Position numbers and translations under genes: made by a program. 48,938 nt of DNA from Streptomyces echinoruber (GTDB lineage: Bacteria > Actinomycetota > Actinomycetes > Streptomycetales > Streptomycetaceae), in contig NZ_BMWH01000038.1 of the NCBI RefSeq assembly GCF_014651135.1, positions 1 to 48,938 of the forward strand, written 5' to 3'. The notes below the pieces were generated by a model. The model did no database searches. It had not been told where the DNA came from and was given only the letters and a program-made list of their open reading frames with translations. Shown piece after piece: positions 1 through 7,165 of the stretch. Every line of letters starts with the position of its first letter. The stretch's first letter is position 1.

Positions 1-66
1 ATCTCCTCCACCGCCCTCGAGGCCGGCACCGCCCACCCCGACCTGAAACTCATCGCCACCAACTGA
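1..66 (+). CDS. mqnC: 3' end of probable cyclic dehypoxanthinyl futalosine synthase (partial)
   Basis: Only the last 21 codons and the TGA stop lie in the window. The residues seen are ISSTALEAG-TAHPDLKL-IATN. From memory, the C-terminus of Streptomyces MqnC, the radical-SAM enzyme of the futalosine menaquinone pathway, has an ISSTA...GTAHP-LKL pattern like this one, and menG lies 2 kb downstream, which fits. The tail is too short for certainty and no catalytic motif is visible. The next gene starts 15 bases after the stop, so the two may be cotranscribed. Confidence 0.62.
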   Translation: MSSTALEAGTAHPDLKLIATN

Positions 67-81
67 GCGACCGGGCCTGCC

Positions 82-687
82 GTGCTGACGATTCACGCCG
101 ACTCCCGGGACCACGCGGTCGCCGTCGAGGGGGAGTGGATCGCGGACGCCGGCCCCCTGCGGGAGCTGGTCGCCGCGCATCCGCACGCCCGCGTGCGCAC
201 CTGGCCCGGCATCCTCACGCCCGGATTCGTCAACCTCCACGGCGACGAGCTGCTGGAGCAGACGTACCACCCGGACCCGCGCGAGGCCGACGAGCTGGGC
301 ACCGAGCCGCTGACCGGCGACGCGCTCACCGCGCTCGCGCTCGACGACGCCCGCTGGGGCGCGAGCGCCCGGCGCGGGGTGCAGCGCATGCTGGCGCACG
401 GCACGGTCGCCGTGGCCTGCGAACGGCTGCGCAACCGCGCGGTACAGGACGCCGTGCGCCGCAGCGGGCTGGAGATCGTGGGCCGGCTGGGGCACCCCGG
501 CGGTGTCCCGTCCCTCGACCCCCTCGCCTCCGGCCTGCCGCCCGAGGTCCCGCCCGCCCGGGAGCGCGGCTGCGCCGCCCGCTTCGCGGTGTTCGACGTC
601 CGCGACGAGGCGGAGCTGGCCGAACGGGGAGCCGGAACGTGCGTGGCGACGGTGGTGGCGGGACGACTGGTGCACCGGCGCCGCTGA
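82..687 (+). CDS. Short imidazolonepropionase/amidohydrolase-like protein
   Basis: The 201-residue protein has a GTG start 15 bases after the previous stop. It resembles the N-terminal part of amidohydrolase-superfamily enzymes: a small beta-rich segment (residues 1-45) leads into PGFVNLHGDELLEQ (about 50-63). At that point metal-dependent members carry an HxH metal motif; here it reads LHGD, so a standard metal site is not evident. The protein is about half the usual 380-450 residues and lacks the rest of the TIM barrel. It does not look freshly broken, because the frame is clean and has Streptomyces codon use throughout. Its place after probable mqnC suggests a link to menaquinone synthesis, but that is inference. 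It could be an accessory protein or a degenerate deaminase. Confidence 0.7.
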   Translation: MLTIHADSRDHAVAVEGEWIADAGPLRELVAAHPHARVRTWPGILTPGFVNLHGDELLEQTYHPDPREADELGTEPLTGDALTALALDDARWGASARRGVQRMLAHGTVAVACERLRNRAVQDAVRRSGLEIVGRLGHPGGVPSLDPLASGLPPEVPPARERGCAARFAVFDVRDEAELAERGAGTCVATVVAGRLVHRRR

Positions 688-690
688 ACA

Positions 691-810
691 CCCGTACGCG
701 GGCCGCGCGTACGACCCGCGTACGGACCCGGCCCGTATACGTACGGCCCGCGTACGTACAACCCGCTTATGTACGGCCTGCGTACGTGCACGGTCCGCGT
801 ACGTGTACGG
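691..810. repeat. Period-15 repeats rich in CGTACG
   Basis: The gap between the amidohydrolase-like gene and the convergent GH18 gene holds at least eight copies of GTAC, mostly inside CGTACG. They lie in an imperfect tandem repeat of about 15 bases, with copies reading roughly cccgcgtacgtac. CGTACG is its own reverse complement, so the tract can fold in many ways. No ordinary terminator hairpin is obvious, and the array may serve that role between convergent genes. Confidence 0.6.
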
Positions 811-839
811 CCAGCGCGCTCACGGCCGCGCGTCGGCCG

Positions 840-1871
840 TCAGCCGGAGAACGCCTTCGCGAACGCCCCCGGACTCTGCTTCACGCCGCTGCAGTTGGTC
901 AGCGCGTCGCTTTGGTCCGGTGTGCCGGGCCGACACGGCCGGTCGCGGAAGGTGGACCACATCGACACCCACCCGATGTGCCGGTCCTCGGCGAACGACC
1001 GCACCTGCGCCGCGTCCGCCAGTGAGAAGGTCTCCCCGTCGACGTCGTTGACGCCGATCATCGAGGTGAGCGCCATGCCCTCCCAGGCGGCCGCGTCCGA
1101 CAGTGCGAACACCTTCTTCACCTGGGTGTGCGCGGCCTTGGCGGACGTCTCGGCGTAGTCGCCCATGTCGCCGGTGTAGGACTCGCCGTAGTTCATCGTC
1201 ATGATGTTGACGCTGGAGACCTGCACGTCGTGGGTGTTGGCGGACTCCAGCAGCCTCAGACCGTCGGAGTCCAGACCGGACGGCATCACCGGCAGCGTGA
1301 ACGTCACCTTCAGCCGCGGCCGTTGCCGCTGCAGCAGCGCGATCGCCCGCGAACGCAGCGCGACGGAGGCGGAGTCGGTCAGCTCGTCGCCCTCGATGTC
1401 GAAGTCGGCCTGGTCGGTGCCGGCCGCGTCCAGGGCCTCCCCGTAGGCCCGGGCGAGCGCGGAGGCGCCGGTGCAGGTGGCGGCCAGCTCCTTGCCGGAC
1501 TCGCCGCCGAAGGAGACGCGCACCGAGCCGCCCGGCTTCTTCAACCGCGCGATGCGCGAGGCGACGGCCGGATCGTCGACGGCGTGGGTGCCGTCCCAGG
1601 CGGGGGTGCAGGCGGAGCCTTTGGCGATGACGAAGGCGAGGTTGTACGTCGTGGGGGAGCCCGCCGTGTCGGTGCCGACGGCCTCGGTGGCGCTGACGTA
1701 GGGGGCGTAGGAGGTGCCGCCGGACGCCACGGCCCGGGACGACGAGGACGCGGGCGCCGCGTCGGAGCCGCCGCCGGAGCCGCCGCCGGAGCCCGCGGAG
1801 CACCCGCTGACGGTCAGGGCGAACCCGCAGGCCAGCCCGGCCACCGCAGCCAGGGGTCTCCTCATCCGCAC
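840..1871 (-). CDS. GH18 chitinase-like secreted lipoprotein
   Basis: The 343-residue protein starts with GTG at 1871; an in-frame ATG two codons later (1865) is as likely. The N-terminus is a lipoprotein signal with lipobox LTVSGC (Cys24) and a Gly/Ser-rich linker (25-55). The rest matches glycoside hydrolase family 18: SFGG at 120-123, the catalytic signature DQADFDIE (DxxDxDxE) at 153-160 with Glu160 as proton donor, and MTMNY at 224-228. Because the motif is intact it is probably an active beta-1,4-N-acetylglucosaminidase of the chitinase type, anchored outside the membrane. It has no carbohydrate-binding module and runs convergently to its left neighbour and divergently from menG. The substrate, chitin or another GlcNAc polymer, is inferred from the family. 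Confidence 0.85.
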   Translation of the reverse strand: MRMRRPLAAVAGLACGFALTVSGCSAGSGGGSGGGSDAAPASSSSRAVASGGTSYAPYVSATEAVGTDTAGSPTTYNLAFVIAKGSACTPAWDGTHAVDDPAVASRIARLKKPGGSVRVSFGGESGKELAATCTGASALARAYGEALDAAGTDQADFDIEGDELTDSASVALRSRAIALLQRQRPRLKVTFTLPVMPSGLDSDGLRLLESANTHDVQVSSVNIMTMNYGESYTGDMGDYAETSAKAAHTQVKKVFALSDAAAWEGMALTSMIGVNDVDGETFSLADAAQVRSFAEDRHIGWVSMWSTFRDRPCRPGTPDQSDALTNCSGVKQSPGAFAKAFSG

Positions 1872-2123
1872 GCACCCGCTCTCTTGTCGCTCTTCTGTCG
1901 CCCCTGCCGATCCCGCGCTTTCCGCCTGGGGGTCGGAACGGAATCCGTGCCCGGTGGGGAAATCTCTCGCCTCACCCTAGGCACGGACCGCGCGGTCGGT
2001 GCACAACAACGCCCGGAAAGTCGAGGGCAACCGCGGGCAAGCGGCCGCAGCGGGCGCCGAACCGGGACGAACGCGACGGGGACCGCTGCCGTGGCGTCGT
2101 GCCGCTGCTGCCACAATGAGCCC

Positions 2124-2819
2124 GTGACCCGCGCATCCCTGGACAAGCAGCCGCACGAAGTCGCCTCGATGTTCGACGGCGTGGCGGAACGGTACGACCT
2201 CACCAACGACGTGCTGTCGCTCGGCCAGACCCGGCTGTGGCGCCGGGAGGTCGCCAGGGCGGTCGACGCGCGCCCCGCGCAAAAGGTCCTGGACCTCGCC
2301 GCGGGGACGGCGACCTCCTCGCTGCCCTTCACCCGCACCGGCGCCTACGTCGTCCCCTGCGACTTCTCCCTCGGCATGCTCCGGGTCGGCAAGCGCCGGC
2401 ACGCCTGGCTGCCGTTCACCGCGGGCGACGCCACCCGGCTGCCGTTCCGGGACGGCGTGTTCGACGCCGTCACCATCTCCTTCGGGCTGCGCAACGTGCA
2501 GGACACCGACGCGGCCCTGCGCGAGATGCACCGGGTGACCCGGCCCGGCGGGCGGGTGGTGATCTGCGAGTTCTCCCAGCCGACGTGGGCGCCCTTCCGC
2601 ACCGTCTACACCGAGTACCTGATGCGCGCCCTGCCGCCGGTCGCCCGCGCGGTGTCCTCCAACCCGGACGCGTACGTCTACCTCGCCGAGTCCATCCGCG
2701 CCTGGCCCGACCAGCCCGCCCTCGCCGAGCGGCTGCGCGCGGCCGGCTGGTCGCGGGTGGCGTGGCGGAACCTGACGGGCGGCGTGGTGGCGCTGCACCG
2801 GGGCTTCAAGGAGGGCTGA
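2124..2819 (+). CDS. menG: Demethylmenaquinone methyltransferase
   Basis: The 231-residue class I SAM-dependent methyltransferase belongs to the UbiE/MenG family. It methylates the naphthoquinone ring of demethylmenaquinone in the last step of menaquinone synthesis, at the membrane. Visible marks are the family signature around FDGVAERYDLTNDV (17-30), the SAM loop LDLAAGTATSSLPF (56-69) and the second signature RPGGRVVICEFSQP. The loop reads GTAT where GTGT is usual. The GTG at 2124 is chosen because it places the conserved TRASLDKQPHEVASMF at the N-terminus. No Shine-Dalgarno precedes it, and CACAAT lies about 6 bases upstream, so the message may be leaderless. The length is normal for the family. 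Confidence 0.95.
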   Translation: MTRASLDKQPHEVASMFDGVAERYDLTNDVLSLGQTRLWRREVARAVDARPAQKVLDLAAGTATSSLPFTRTGAYVVPCDFSLGMLRVGKRRHAWLPFTAGDATRLPFRDGVFDAVTISFGLRNVQDTDAALREMHRVTRPGGRVVICEFSQPTWAPFRTVYTEYLMRALPPVARAVSSNPDAYVYLAESIRAWPDQPALAERLRAAGWSRVAWRNLTGGVVALHRGFKEG

Positions 2820-2820
2820 G

Positions 2821-2895
2821 CCCGCCTTCGGAGAGGGAGGAACAGCCCGCCTGCGGAGCAGGGAAGAACAACCCGCCTGCGGAGCAGGAGCAGGA
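2821..2895. repeat. Three tandem copies of a 25-26-bp unit after menG
   Basis: Copies start at 2821, 2846 and 2872, each reading close to cccgcctgcggagcagg, and begin immediately after the menG stop. Each copy contains CCGCCTGCGG, able to form a small hairpin. The array may act as a terminator or be a neutral slippage product. Confidence 0.7.
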
Positions 2896-3017
2896 AGGAG
2901 CAGGGGGGACAGAGGCGCGGCCGGCCCCAGCCTGTGCCGACCGGGGCCTGTTGCGGGCCAGGTCCTGTTGCCGCTCGGAGCCTGCGGCGCCCGCAGCCGA
3001 TACCGGCCGTGCCTTGA

Positions 3018-3359
3018 TCAGCCGGCCACCCCCACCGCGTCGTCCGGTTCGCCGAGCTCGCGCCGCATCCCGCCCGGCGGCGGAATCGGCCGGCGCGGCT
3101 CGCGCACGCCCGCGCCGCCCTCGCCCTCTCCCTCGCCGAAGTCGAACCACACGTAGACCACGGAGGACTGCGGCACCTCGGCGCCGGGCTGCGGGTACTG
3201 CCGGACGACGTAGTCGACGAGGGGCCGGCGGTGGAGGTCGGGCCGGTCGGGCGCGTTGAGGAACAGACCGCGCGCCTCGGCCTCCTGGCGGGCGTCCATG
3301 CCCATCAGGCCCACCAGGCGGGGCACACGGACTTCGGGTGTTTCGGGTGGTATACGCAC
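3018..3359 (-). CDS. Small PASTA-like domain protein
   Basis: The 113-residue protein starts with GTG at 3359, preceded by GGGTGA. The core VRVPRLVGLMGMDARQEAEA-RGLFL followed by VVRQYPQPGAEVPQSSVVYVWF (about 10-72) has the PASTA pattern: a VP.L.G....A...L.. opening, a ..QYP.PG..V..GS.V.V.. ending, and one repeat only. The tail is acidic and Gly-rich, then Pro/Arg-rich. There is no signal peptide or transmembrane segment, so it is probably cytoplasmic, unlike the PASTA repeats of penicillin-binding proteins and Ser/Thr kinases. It lies 83 bases downstream of the GNAT gene on the same strand. The function is unknown; the family match rests on the pattern only. Confidence 0.7.
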   Translation of the reverse strand: MRIPPETPEVRVPRLVGLMGMDARQEAEARGLFLNAPDRPDLHRRPLVDYVVRQYPQPGAEVPQSSVVYVWFDFGEGEGEGGAGVREPRRPIPPPGGMRRELGEPDDAVGVAG

Positions 3360-3442
3360 AGATGTCACCCCCAGCGGTACAGGAAGGGTAACTCCCGTGC
3401 CGTGCCGCCCGGAAGCATCAGCTGTCTGTCTGTGACAGTCGA

Positions 3443-3970
3443 TTACGCAGCGTGACGACCCTCGGTGAGGTGCAGCCGGTAGCAGTGCCCCTCGCGTCGC
3501 GACACCGGTGTCGTGTAGGTCTCGGCGAGGTGCATGCCCAGCCGCCGGGTCACCGCGATGGACCGCTCGTTGCGGGCGTCGACCATCGCCACCACGCCCG
3601 GCACGCCCGCCGCCCGCAGCCGCTCCAGCGTCAGCCGCGCCGCCGCCGTGACGTACCCCCTGCCCCAGTGCGCGCGGCCCAGCCGCCAGCCGATCTCGAT
3701 CTCGCCCCGCGGTCCCCAGTCCCGCTCCCACGGCTGGGCGCCGGTGAAGCCGAGCACCTCGCCCGAGGCGTCCAGCACCGTCCACAGGCAGAAGCCGAGC
3801 TCGGCGTCGTGCCGGCGCTGCCGGGCGGTGAGCTCCTCGTAGACCGACAGCTCCGCGGGCCGGCCGCCGTGGAACTCCATGACCTCCGGGTCGGCGAAGA
3901 CCCGGTGCCAGGCGACGGCGTCCTCGTGGGTGGGAACGCGCAGGCTCACGTCGGGGAGAACTCGGTTCAC
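3443..3970 (-). CDS. GNAT family N-acetyltransferase (RimJ/RimL type)
   Basis: The 175-residue protein has a GTG start at 3970 with GAAGGG 8 bases upstream. The RimJ/RimL fold is recognisable: an N-terminal SLRVPTHEDAVAWHRVF strand-helix, GFTGAQPWE, EIEIGWRLGRAHWGRGYVTAA (about 91-111) carrying the acetyl-CoA pyrophosphate loop (R-G-x-G-x-A-like, here HWGRGY), and NERSIAVTRRLGM (about 134-146). It transfers acetyl from acetyl-CoA to an amine, for example a protein N-terminus, an amino acid or a drug; the substrate cannot be told. It is divergent from the reductase gene at 4160 and shares a repeat-filled promoter region with it. Confidence 0.85.
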   Translation of the reverse strand: MNRVLPDVSLRVPTHEDAVAWHRVFADPEVMEFHGGRPAELSVYEELTARQRRHDAELGFCLWTVLDASGEVLGFTGAQPWERDWGPRGEIEIGWRLGRAHWGRGYVTAAARLTLERLRAAGVPGVVAMVDARNERSIAVTRRLGMHLAETYTTPVSRREGHCYRLHLTEGRHAA

Positions 3971-3990
3971 GGAGGCAGCCCTTCAGCCGG

Positions 3991-4080
3991 TGATCGTCTG
4001 GGCGATCGTCTGGGTGGTCGGTGGGTGGTCGTCTGGGTGGTCGTCTGGGTGGTCGGTGGATGATCGGTGGGGGATCGGTT
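3991..4080. repeat. Degenerate 10-14-bp minisatellite between divergent genes
   Basis: About six copies of (g)gtcgtctgggtg / gtcggtgg-type units fill the 190-base gap between the divergent GNAT and reductase genes, ending about 80 bases before the reductase start. Two exact copies of gtcgtctgggtg lie side by side near 4029-4050. The array sits where promoters of both genes must lie. Downstream of it, TTGGCG (4079) and TAGACT (4100) could form a -35/-10 pair with a short 15-base spacer for the reductase. Confidence 0.7.
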
Positions 4081-4159
4081 GGCGATCAATGGTGCTGAAT
4101 AGACTGCCCATGTCCAGTGCCGGTCGGCACACAGATTTCGAACTTGGGGAGATCCCGCC

Positions 4160-5452
4160 GTGACCGTCGTGACCGAGCCCCTCTCCGAGAACACCGCCGA
4201 CGTGATCGTCGTGGGCGCGGGGCCGGCCGGCTCCACCACCGCGTACCACCTGGCCCGGGCCGGGCTCGACGTCCTGCTGCTGGAGAAGACCGCGTTCCCG
4301 CGCGAGAAGGTGTGCGGCGACGGCCTCACCCCGCGCGCCGTCAAGCAGCTCGTGGCCATGGGCATCGACATCTCGGAGGAGGCCGGCTGGCTGCGCAACA
4401 AGGGGCTGCGCATCATCGGCGGCGGCGTCCGCCTCCAACTGGACTGGCCCGACCTCGCCTCCTTCCCCGACTACGGCCTGGTGCGCAAGCGCGACGACTT
4501 CGACGAGCAGCTCGCCCGCCAGGCGCAGAAGGCCGGCGCCCGCCTGCTGGAGCGCTGCAACGTCGGCGCCCCGATCGTCGACGACCGCACCGGCCGTATC
4601 ACCGGCGTCCACGCCAAGCTCGGCGAGGACAAGCGCGCGGTCACCTTCCACGCCCCGCTGGTCGTGGCCGCCGACGGCAACTCCAGCCGCCTGTCCCTCG
4701 CCATGGGCCTGCACCGCCGCGAGGACCGCCCGATGGGCGTCGCCGTGCGCACGTACTTCACCTCGCCGCGGCACGACGACGACTACCTGGAGTCCTGGCT
4801 GGAACTCTGGGACCGCCGCGGCCCCCAGGACCGCCTCCTGCCCGGCTACGGCTGGATCTTCGGCATGGGCGACGGCACGTCCAACGTCGGCCTCGGCGTC
4901 CTCAACACCTCCGCGTCCTTCAAGGAGCTGGACTGGCGCGAGGTGCTGAAGGCCTGGTGCGCCTCCATGCCGGAGGACTGGGGCTACACCCCGGAGAACA
5001 TGACCGGCCCCATCCGCGGCGCCGCCCTGCCGATGGCGTTCAACCGCCAGCCCCACTACACGCGCGGCCTGCTCCTGGTCGGCGACGCCGGCGGCCTGGT
5101 GAACCCCTTCAACGGCGAGGGCATCGCCTACGCCATGGAGTCCGGCCAGCTCGCCGCCGACGTCATCGTCCAGGCCCACGCCCGCGCCACGCGGAGCCAG
5201 CGCGAACTCGCCCTGCAGCGCTACCCGCGCGTCCTGAAGGACACCTACGGCGGCTACTACACCCTCGGCCGCGCCTTCGTGAAGCTCATCAGCAACCCGA
5301 AGGTCATGCAGATCGCCACCCAGCGCGGCCTGACCCACCCCCTGCTGATGAAGTTCACCCTCAAGCTCCTGGCCAACCTCACCGACCCCACGGGCGGCGA
5401 CGCCATGGACCGCATCATCAACGGCCTGAGCAAGGTGGCGCCGAAGGCGTGA
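4160..5452 (+). CDS. Geranylgeranyl reductase family flavoprotein, probable menaquinone side-chain reductase
   Basis: The 430-residue FAD-dependent enzyme starts with GTG at 4160, with GGGGAGA 7 bases upstream. The dinucleotide-binding loop IVVGAGPAGSTTAYHL spans 16-31 (G19, G21, G24), followed by LLLEKTAFPREKVCGDGL, typical of the geranylgeranyl-reductase subgroup. The second FAD motif LLVGDAGGLVNPFNGEGIAY lies near 312-331. Family members saturate double bonds of isoprenoid chains. The mycobacterial relative MenJ reduces one isoprene unit of menaquinone, which suits the neighbours menG and nuo and the polyprenyl synthase at 34778. The role in menaquinone saturation, typical of streptomycete hydrogenated MK-9, is inference; archaeal-type lipid reduction is unlikely here. 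Two strong terminators follow the stop. Confidence 0.88.
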   Translation: MTVVTEPLSENTADVIVVGAGPAGSTTAYHLARAGLDVLLLEKTAFPREKVCGDGLTPRAVKQLVAMGIDISEEAGWLRNKGLRIIGGGVRLQLDWPDLASFPDYGLVRKRDDFDEQLARQAQKAGARLLERCNVGAPIVDDRTGRITGVHAKLGEDKRAVTFHAPLVVAADGNSSRLSLAMGLHRREDRPMGVAVRTYFTSPRHDDDYLESWLELWDRRGPQDRLLPGYGWIFGMGDGTSNVGLGVLNTSASFKELDWREVLKAWCASMPEDWGYTPENMTGPIRGAALPMAFNRQPHYTRGLLLVGDAGGLVNPFNGEGIAYAMESGQLAADVIVQAHARATRSQRELALQRYPRVLKDTYGGYYTLGRAFVKLISNPKVMQIATQRGLTHPLLMKFTLKLLANLTDPTGGDAMDRIINGLSKVAPKA

Positions 5453-5464
5453 GGACCGGGGGTG

Positions 5465-5501
5465 CCCGGCCGCCGGGGGTACCCGACCCCCGGCGGCCGG
5501 G
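5465..5501 (+). terminator. 16-bp stem terminator after the reductase gene
   Basis: CCCGGCCGCCGGGGGT (5465-5480) pairs perfectly with its inverted copy at 5486-5501 across a 5-base loop, 12 bases after the stop codon. There is no U-tract, as is common for Streptomyces terminators. Confidence 0.85.
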
Positions 5502-5538
5502 GCCGCGAACGCCGAAAAGGCCGCCGCCGCGAACGCCT

Positions 5539-5573
5539 GAAGGGCCGCTGCCCCCGAGCGGCTGCGGCCCTTC
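5539..5573. terminator. Second hairpin, 10-bp stem GAAGGGCCGC
   Basis: GAAGGGCCGC (5539-5548) pairs with GCGGCCCTTC (5564-5573), with an inner CGCT/AGCG stem. It lies between convergent genes and may end transcription in both directions; it is 50 bases beyond the NlpC/P60 stop. Confidence 0.75.
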
Positions 5574-5585
5574 CATACGGCTGAG

Positions 5586-5618
5586 GGTGCGCTGAAGGTG
5601 CGCTGAAGGTGCGCTGAG
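5586..5618. repeat. Three tandem copies of an 11-bp unit
   Basis: ggtgcgctgaa occurs at 5586, 5597 and (ending gag) 5608, just beyond the stop codon of the minus-strand NlpC/P60 gene. Confidence 0.75.
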
Positions 5619-5623
5619 GGTGC

Positions 5624-6442
5624 TCAGAGCACGCGCACCGCGCCGGTCGGCGGGTCGTAGGACAGCGGCCGCTCCACGACGCCCGTGGAGGGGTTCTGCG
5701 CGCCGACGAACATGCCGTCGCCGACGTACACCGCCACGTGGTAGGCGCTGCCCGCGCTGCCCCAGTAGAGGATGTCGCCGGGCTGCAGGTTGCTCAGGGA
5801 GACCTGGGTGCCCGCGGTCGACTGGTCCTGGGAGACGCGCGGCAGGCTGATGCCCACCTGCTTGAAGGCGGTCTGCACCAGGCCCGAGCAGTCGTAGGCG
5901 GACGGGCCGGTGGCGCCGGAGACGTACGCCTTGCCGACCTGCGCCTTGACGAAGGAGACCACCGCGGCGGCCGAACCCGTCGCCGTGGAGGTGCTCGTGG
6001 AGGTGTCGGCGGAGGCGGTCGCCGCGGCGGCGAGGGTGGTGCGCTCGGTGCTGCGCGAGGCACGCTCCGCGGCGGCCCGGCGGGCGTCCTCCGCCGCCTT
6101 CTTCCTGGCCTCGGCGGCCTTCTTCTTCGCCTCGGCCAGGTCCGCCTTGGCCTGCTGTGCGGCCTTGGCGGCAGCCGCATCACGCTCCGCCTGCAGCTCG
6201 TAGTCCACGGCGGCCAGCTGGGTGGCCTGCGCGGACTGGGCGACCTGAGCGGCCAGGTCGGCCGTCAGGGTGGGCAGTTCGATGGTCTGCGTCACCGGCT
6301 CCGCGGCGTTGGCCGAGGAAGCCGAGGCGCCGGCCACTGCCAGAGTGCTGAGGACACCACCGGCGACACCGGCCCGCATCGCGATCTTGGAGGTGCTGCG
6401 GCGGGGTTTCCGGTGGCTGCGTATGTGAGCGGTGTGGGACAT
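5624..6442 (-). CDS. Secreted NlpC/P60 cell-wall endopeptidase with coiled coil
   Basis: With the start taken at ATG 6442 the protein has 272 residues. ATGs at 6472 and 6499 would add 10 or 19 residues, and none has a strong ribosome site. A basic N-terminus and hydrophobic stretch (about 22-43), then SANAAEP, give a cleaved signal peptide. Residues 60-135 are Ala/Lys/Glu-rich and should form a coiled coil; a Ser/Thr-rich linker follows to about 157. The NlpC/P60 domain (158-272) has the catalytic Cys185 in YDCSGLV and His235 in AYHVAVYV. It should cut peptide stems of peptidoglycan outside the membrane, in growth or division. It is the only gene on its strand here and ends facing two terminators. 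Confidence 0.93.
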   Translation of the reverse strand: MSHTAHIRSHRKPRRSTSKIAMRAGVAGGVLSTLAVAGASASSANAAEPVTQTIELPTLTADLAAQVAQSAQATQLAAVDYELQAERDAAAAKAAQQAKADLAEAKKKAAEARKKAAEDARRAAAERASRSTERTTLAAAATASADTSTSTSTATGSAAAVVSFVKAQVGKAYVSGATGPSAYDCSGLVQTAFKQVGISLPRVSQDQSTAGTQVSLSNLQPGDILYWGSAGSAYHVAVYVGDGMFVGAQNPSTGVVERPLSYDPPTGAVRVL

Positions 6443-6691
6443 GGGAACAACCGGTACCAGGGGCTCCTTCATATCTTCAAGGAACGTGTGGTGCGCCACA
6501 GTTGCTCAATCGAAGCCCCGAAAGTTGTTTGGGCGGCTCCACATTGACGTCGTAACGGACATTGCGGACGTCGCTCACCAGGGCTGTGATCATGGGTTTT
6601 CGTGATTACGCCCGAATTGCCCGCCACCTACCACGAGTTGGCTTGATTGGCCAAGCCCGCTTCTCGCGCGCCTGTTGCGCATGTGGCGGAG

Positions 6692-6707
6692 GTCACGAAA
6701 AAGTCAC
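6692..6707 (-). promoter_or_regulatory. Direct repeat GTGAC-N6-GTGAC (MtrA-like)
   Basis: On the minus strand GTGAC-TTTTTC-GTGAC is a direct repeat with an 11-base period, one helical turn. It resembles the tandem GTNAC repeats described for the response regulator MtrA, which controls cell-wall hydrolase genes in actinobacteria. It lies 250 bases upstream of the NlpC/P60 start. The assignment is by pattern only. A 14-bp perfect palindrome, ACGCGTGCACGCGT, lies nearby at 6736-6749. Confidence 0.4.
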
Positions 6708-6960
6708 CGTGTGGATCTTCTCCGGCCGCTCGTGAACGCGTGCACGCGTCCACACCCCTCCCCGGTTTCCCTTCGAGGTGTGAATGGAGCCCACTATCAG
6801 GTGATCGCGTCCACCGCCAATTTGCCTGCGATCGGGATCGCCTGGTATCGGACGGCGCCCTCGAAACGGCCGTGACGAGCGGAAACATCACTTCTCGTGA
6901 TCACTCGGACGCTTCGCGTGTGAAGATCGCCGCTCATCCGACTTCATGATCCTTCGTCAG

Positions 6961-7007
6961 GTGGTAGAGATCACAAAGCTTGTGCAATACCCCGTGTCGC
7001 AGATCAC
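6961..7007. promoter_or_regulatory. Two GTG-N6-ATCAC boxes 33 bp apart upstream of nuo
   Basis: GTG-GTAGAG-ATCAC (6961-6974) and GTG-TCGCAG-ATCAC (6994-7007) repeat exactly 33 bases apart, three helical turns, so they face the same side of the DNA. Each matches the reported Streptomyces Crp consensus GTG-N6-GNCAC except for A in place of the first G of the right half. CACAA-AGC-TTGTG (6972-6984) overlaps the first box. They lie upstream of a possible -10 at 7021 and so could be activator sites. Confidence 0.45.
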
Positions 7008-7020
7008 AGAGTCGCGGGCA

Positions 7021-7026
7021 TAAGAT
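7021..7026 (+). promoter_or_regulatory. Possible -10 element of the nuo promoter
   Basis: TAAGAT fits the TANNNT form of principal-sigma -10 boxes. No good -35 is present, as expected for an activator-dependent promoter, and transcription would start near 7033, just before the Rex site. This is inferred from position only. Confidence 0.35.
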
Positions 7027-7041
7027 GCGAGGCAGTTGGGC

Positions 7042-7058
7042 TTGTGACCTGCTTCACA
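7042..7058. promoter_or_regulatory. Rex operator (redox repressor) of the nuo operon
   Basis: TTGTGACCTGCTTCACA contains TGTGA and TCACA as an inverted repeat with a 6-base centre, the geometry of the Streptomyces Rex site TTGTGAACGCGTTCACA. Rex binds DNA when NADH/NAD+ is low and releases when NADH rises, so complex I would be made when NADH accumulates. The site lies 108 bases upstream of the nuoA start and just after a possible -10. From memory, Rex control of nuo has been proposed in S. coelicolor. Confidence 0.82.
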
Positions 7059-7165
7059 TGTCCGCGATCTCCCGTGGGACGAGCGGGTTCGTGCGACAGG
7101 TGGGGTGGCTGCGGGTCCTGATGCAACCGCCAGCAGTCAGTGCCGACTGAGAGGAGCGAGGAGCG

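Noticed and set aside
3983..5338. A 451-codon frame antisense to the geranylgeranyl-reductase gene
   Set aside because: The sense strand carries clear FAD motifs; the antisense translation is repetitive Val/Ala/Gly/His without any recognisable fold.
6443..6900. Looked for a second c-di-AMP riboswitch upstream of the NlpC/P60 gene
   Set aside because: None of the ydaO blocks (GGGGGACCCA, GGGGTGAA, CGACAGCTCACC) is present on the minus strand there.
6628..6949. Overlapping open frames (87-100 codons) in the nuo/NlpC intergenic region
   Set aside because: No ribosome sites, no third-position GC bias, and the region is dense in regulatory-type repeats.
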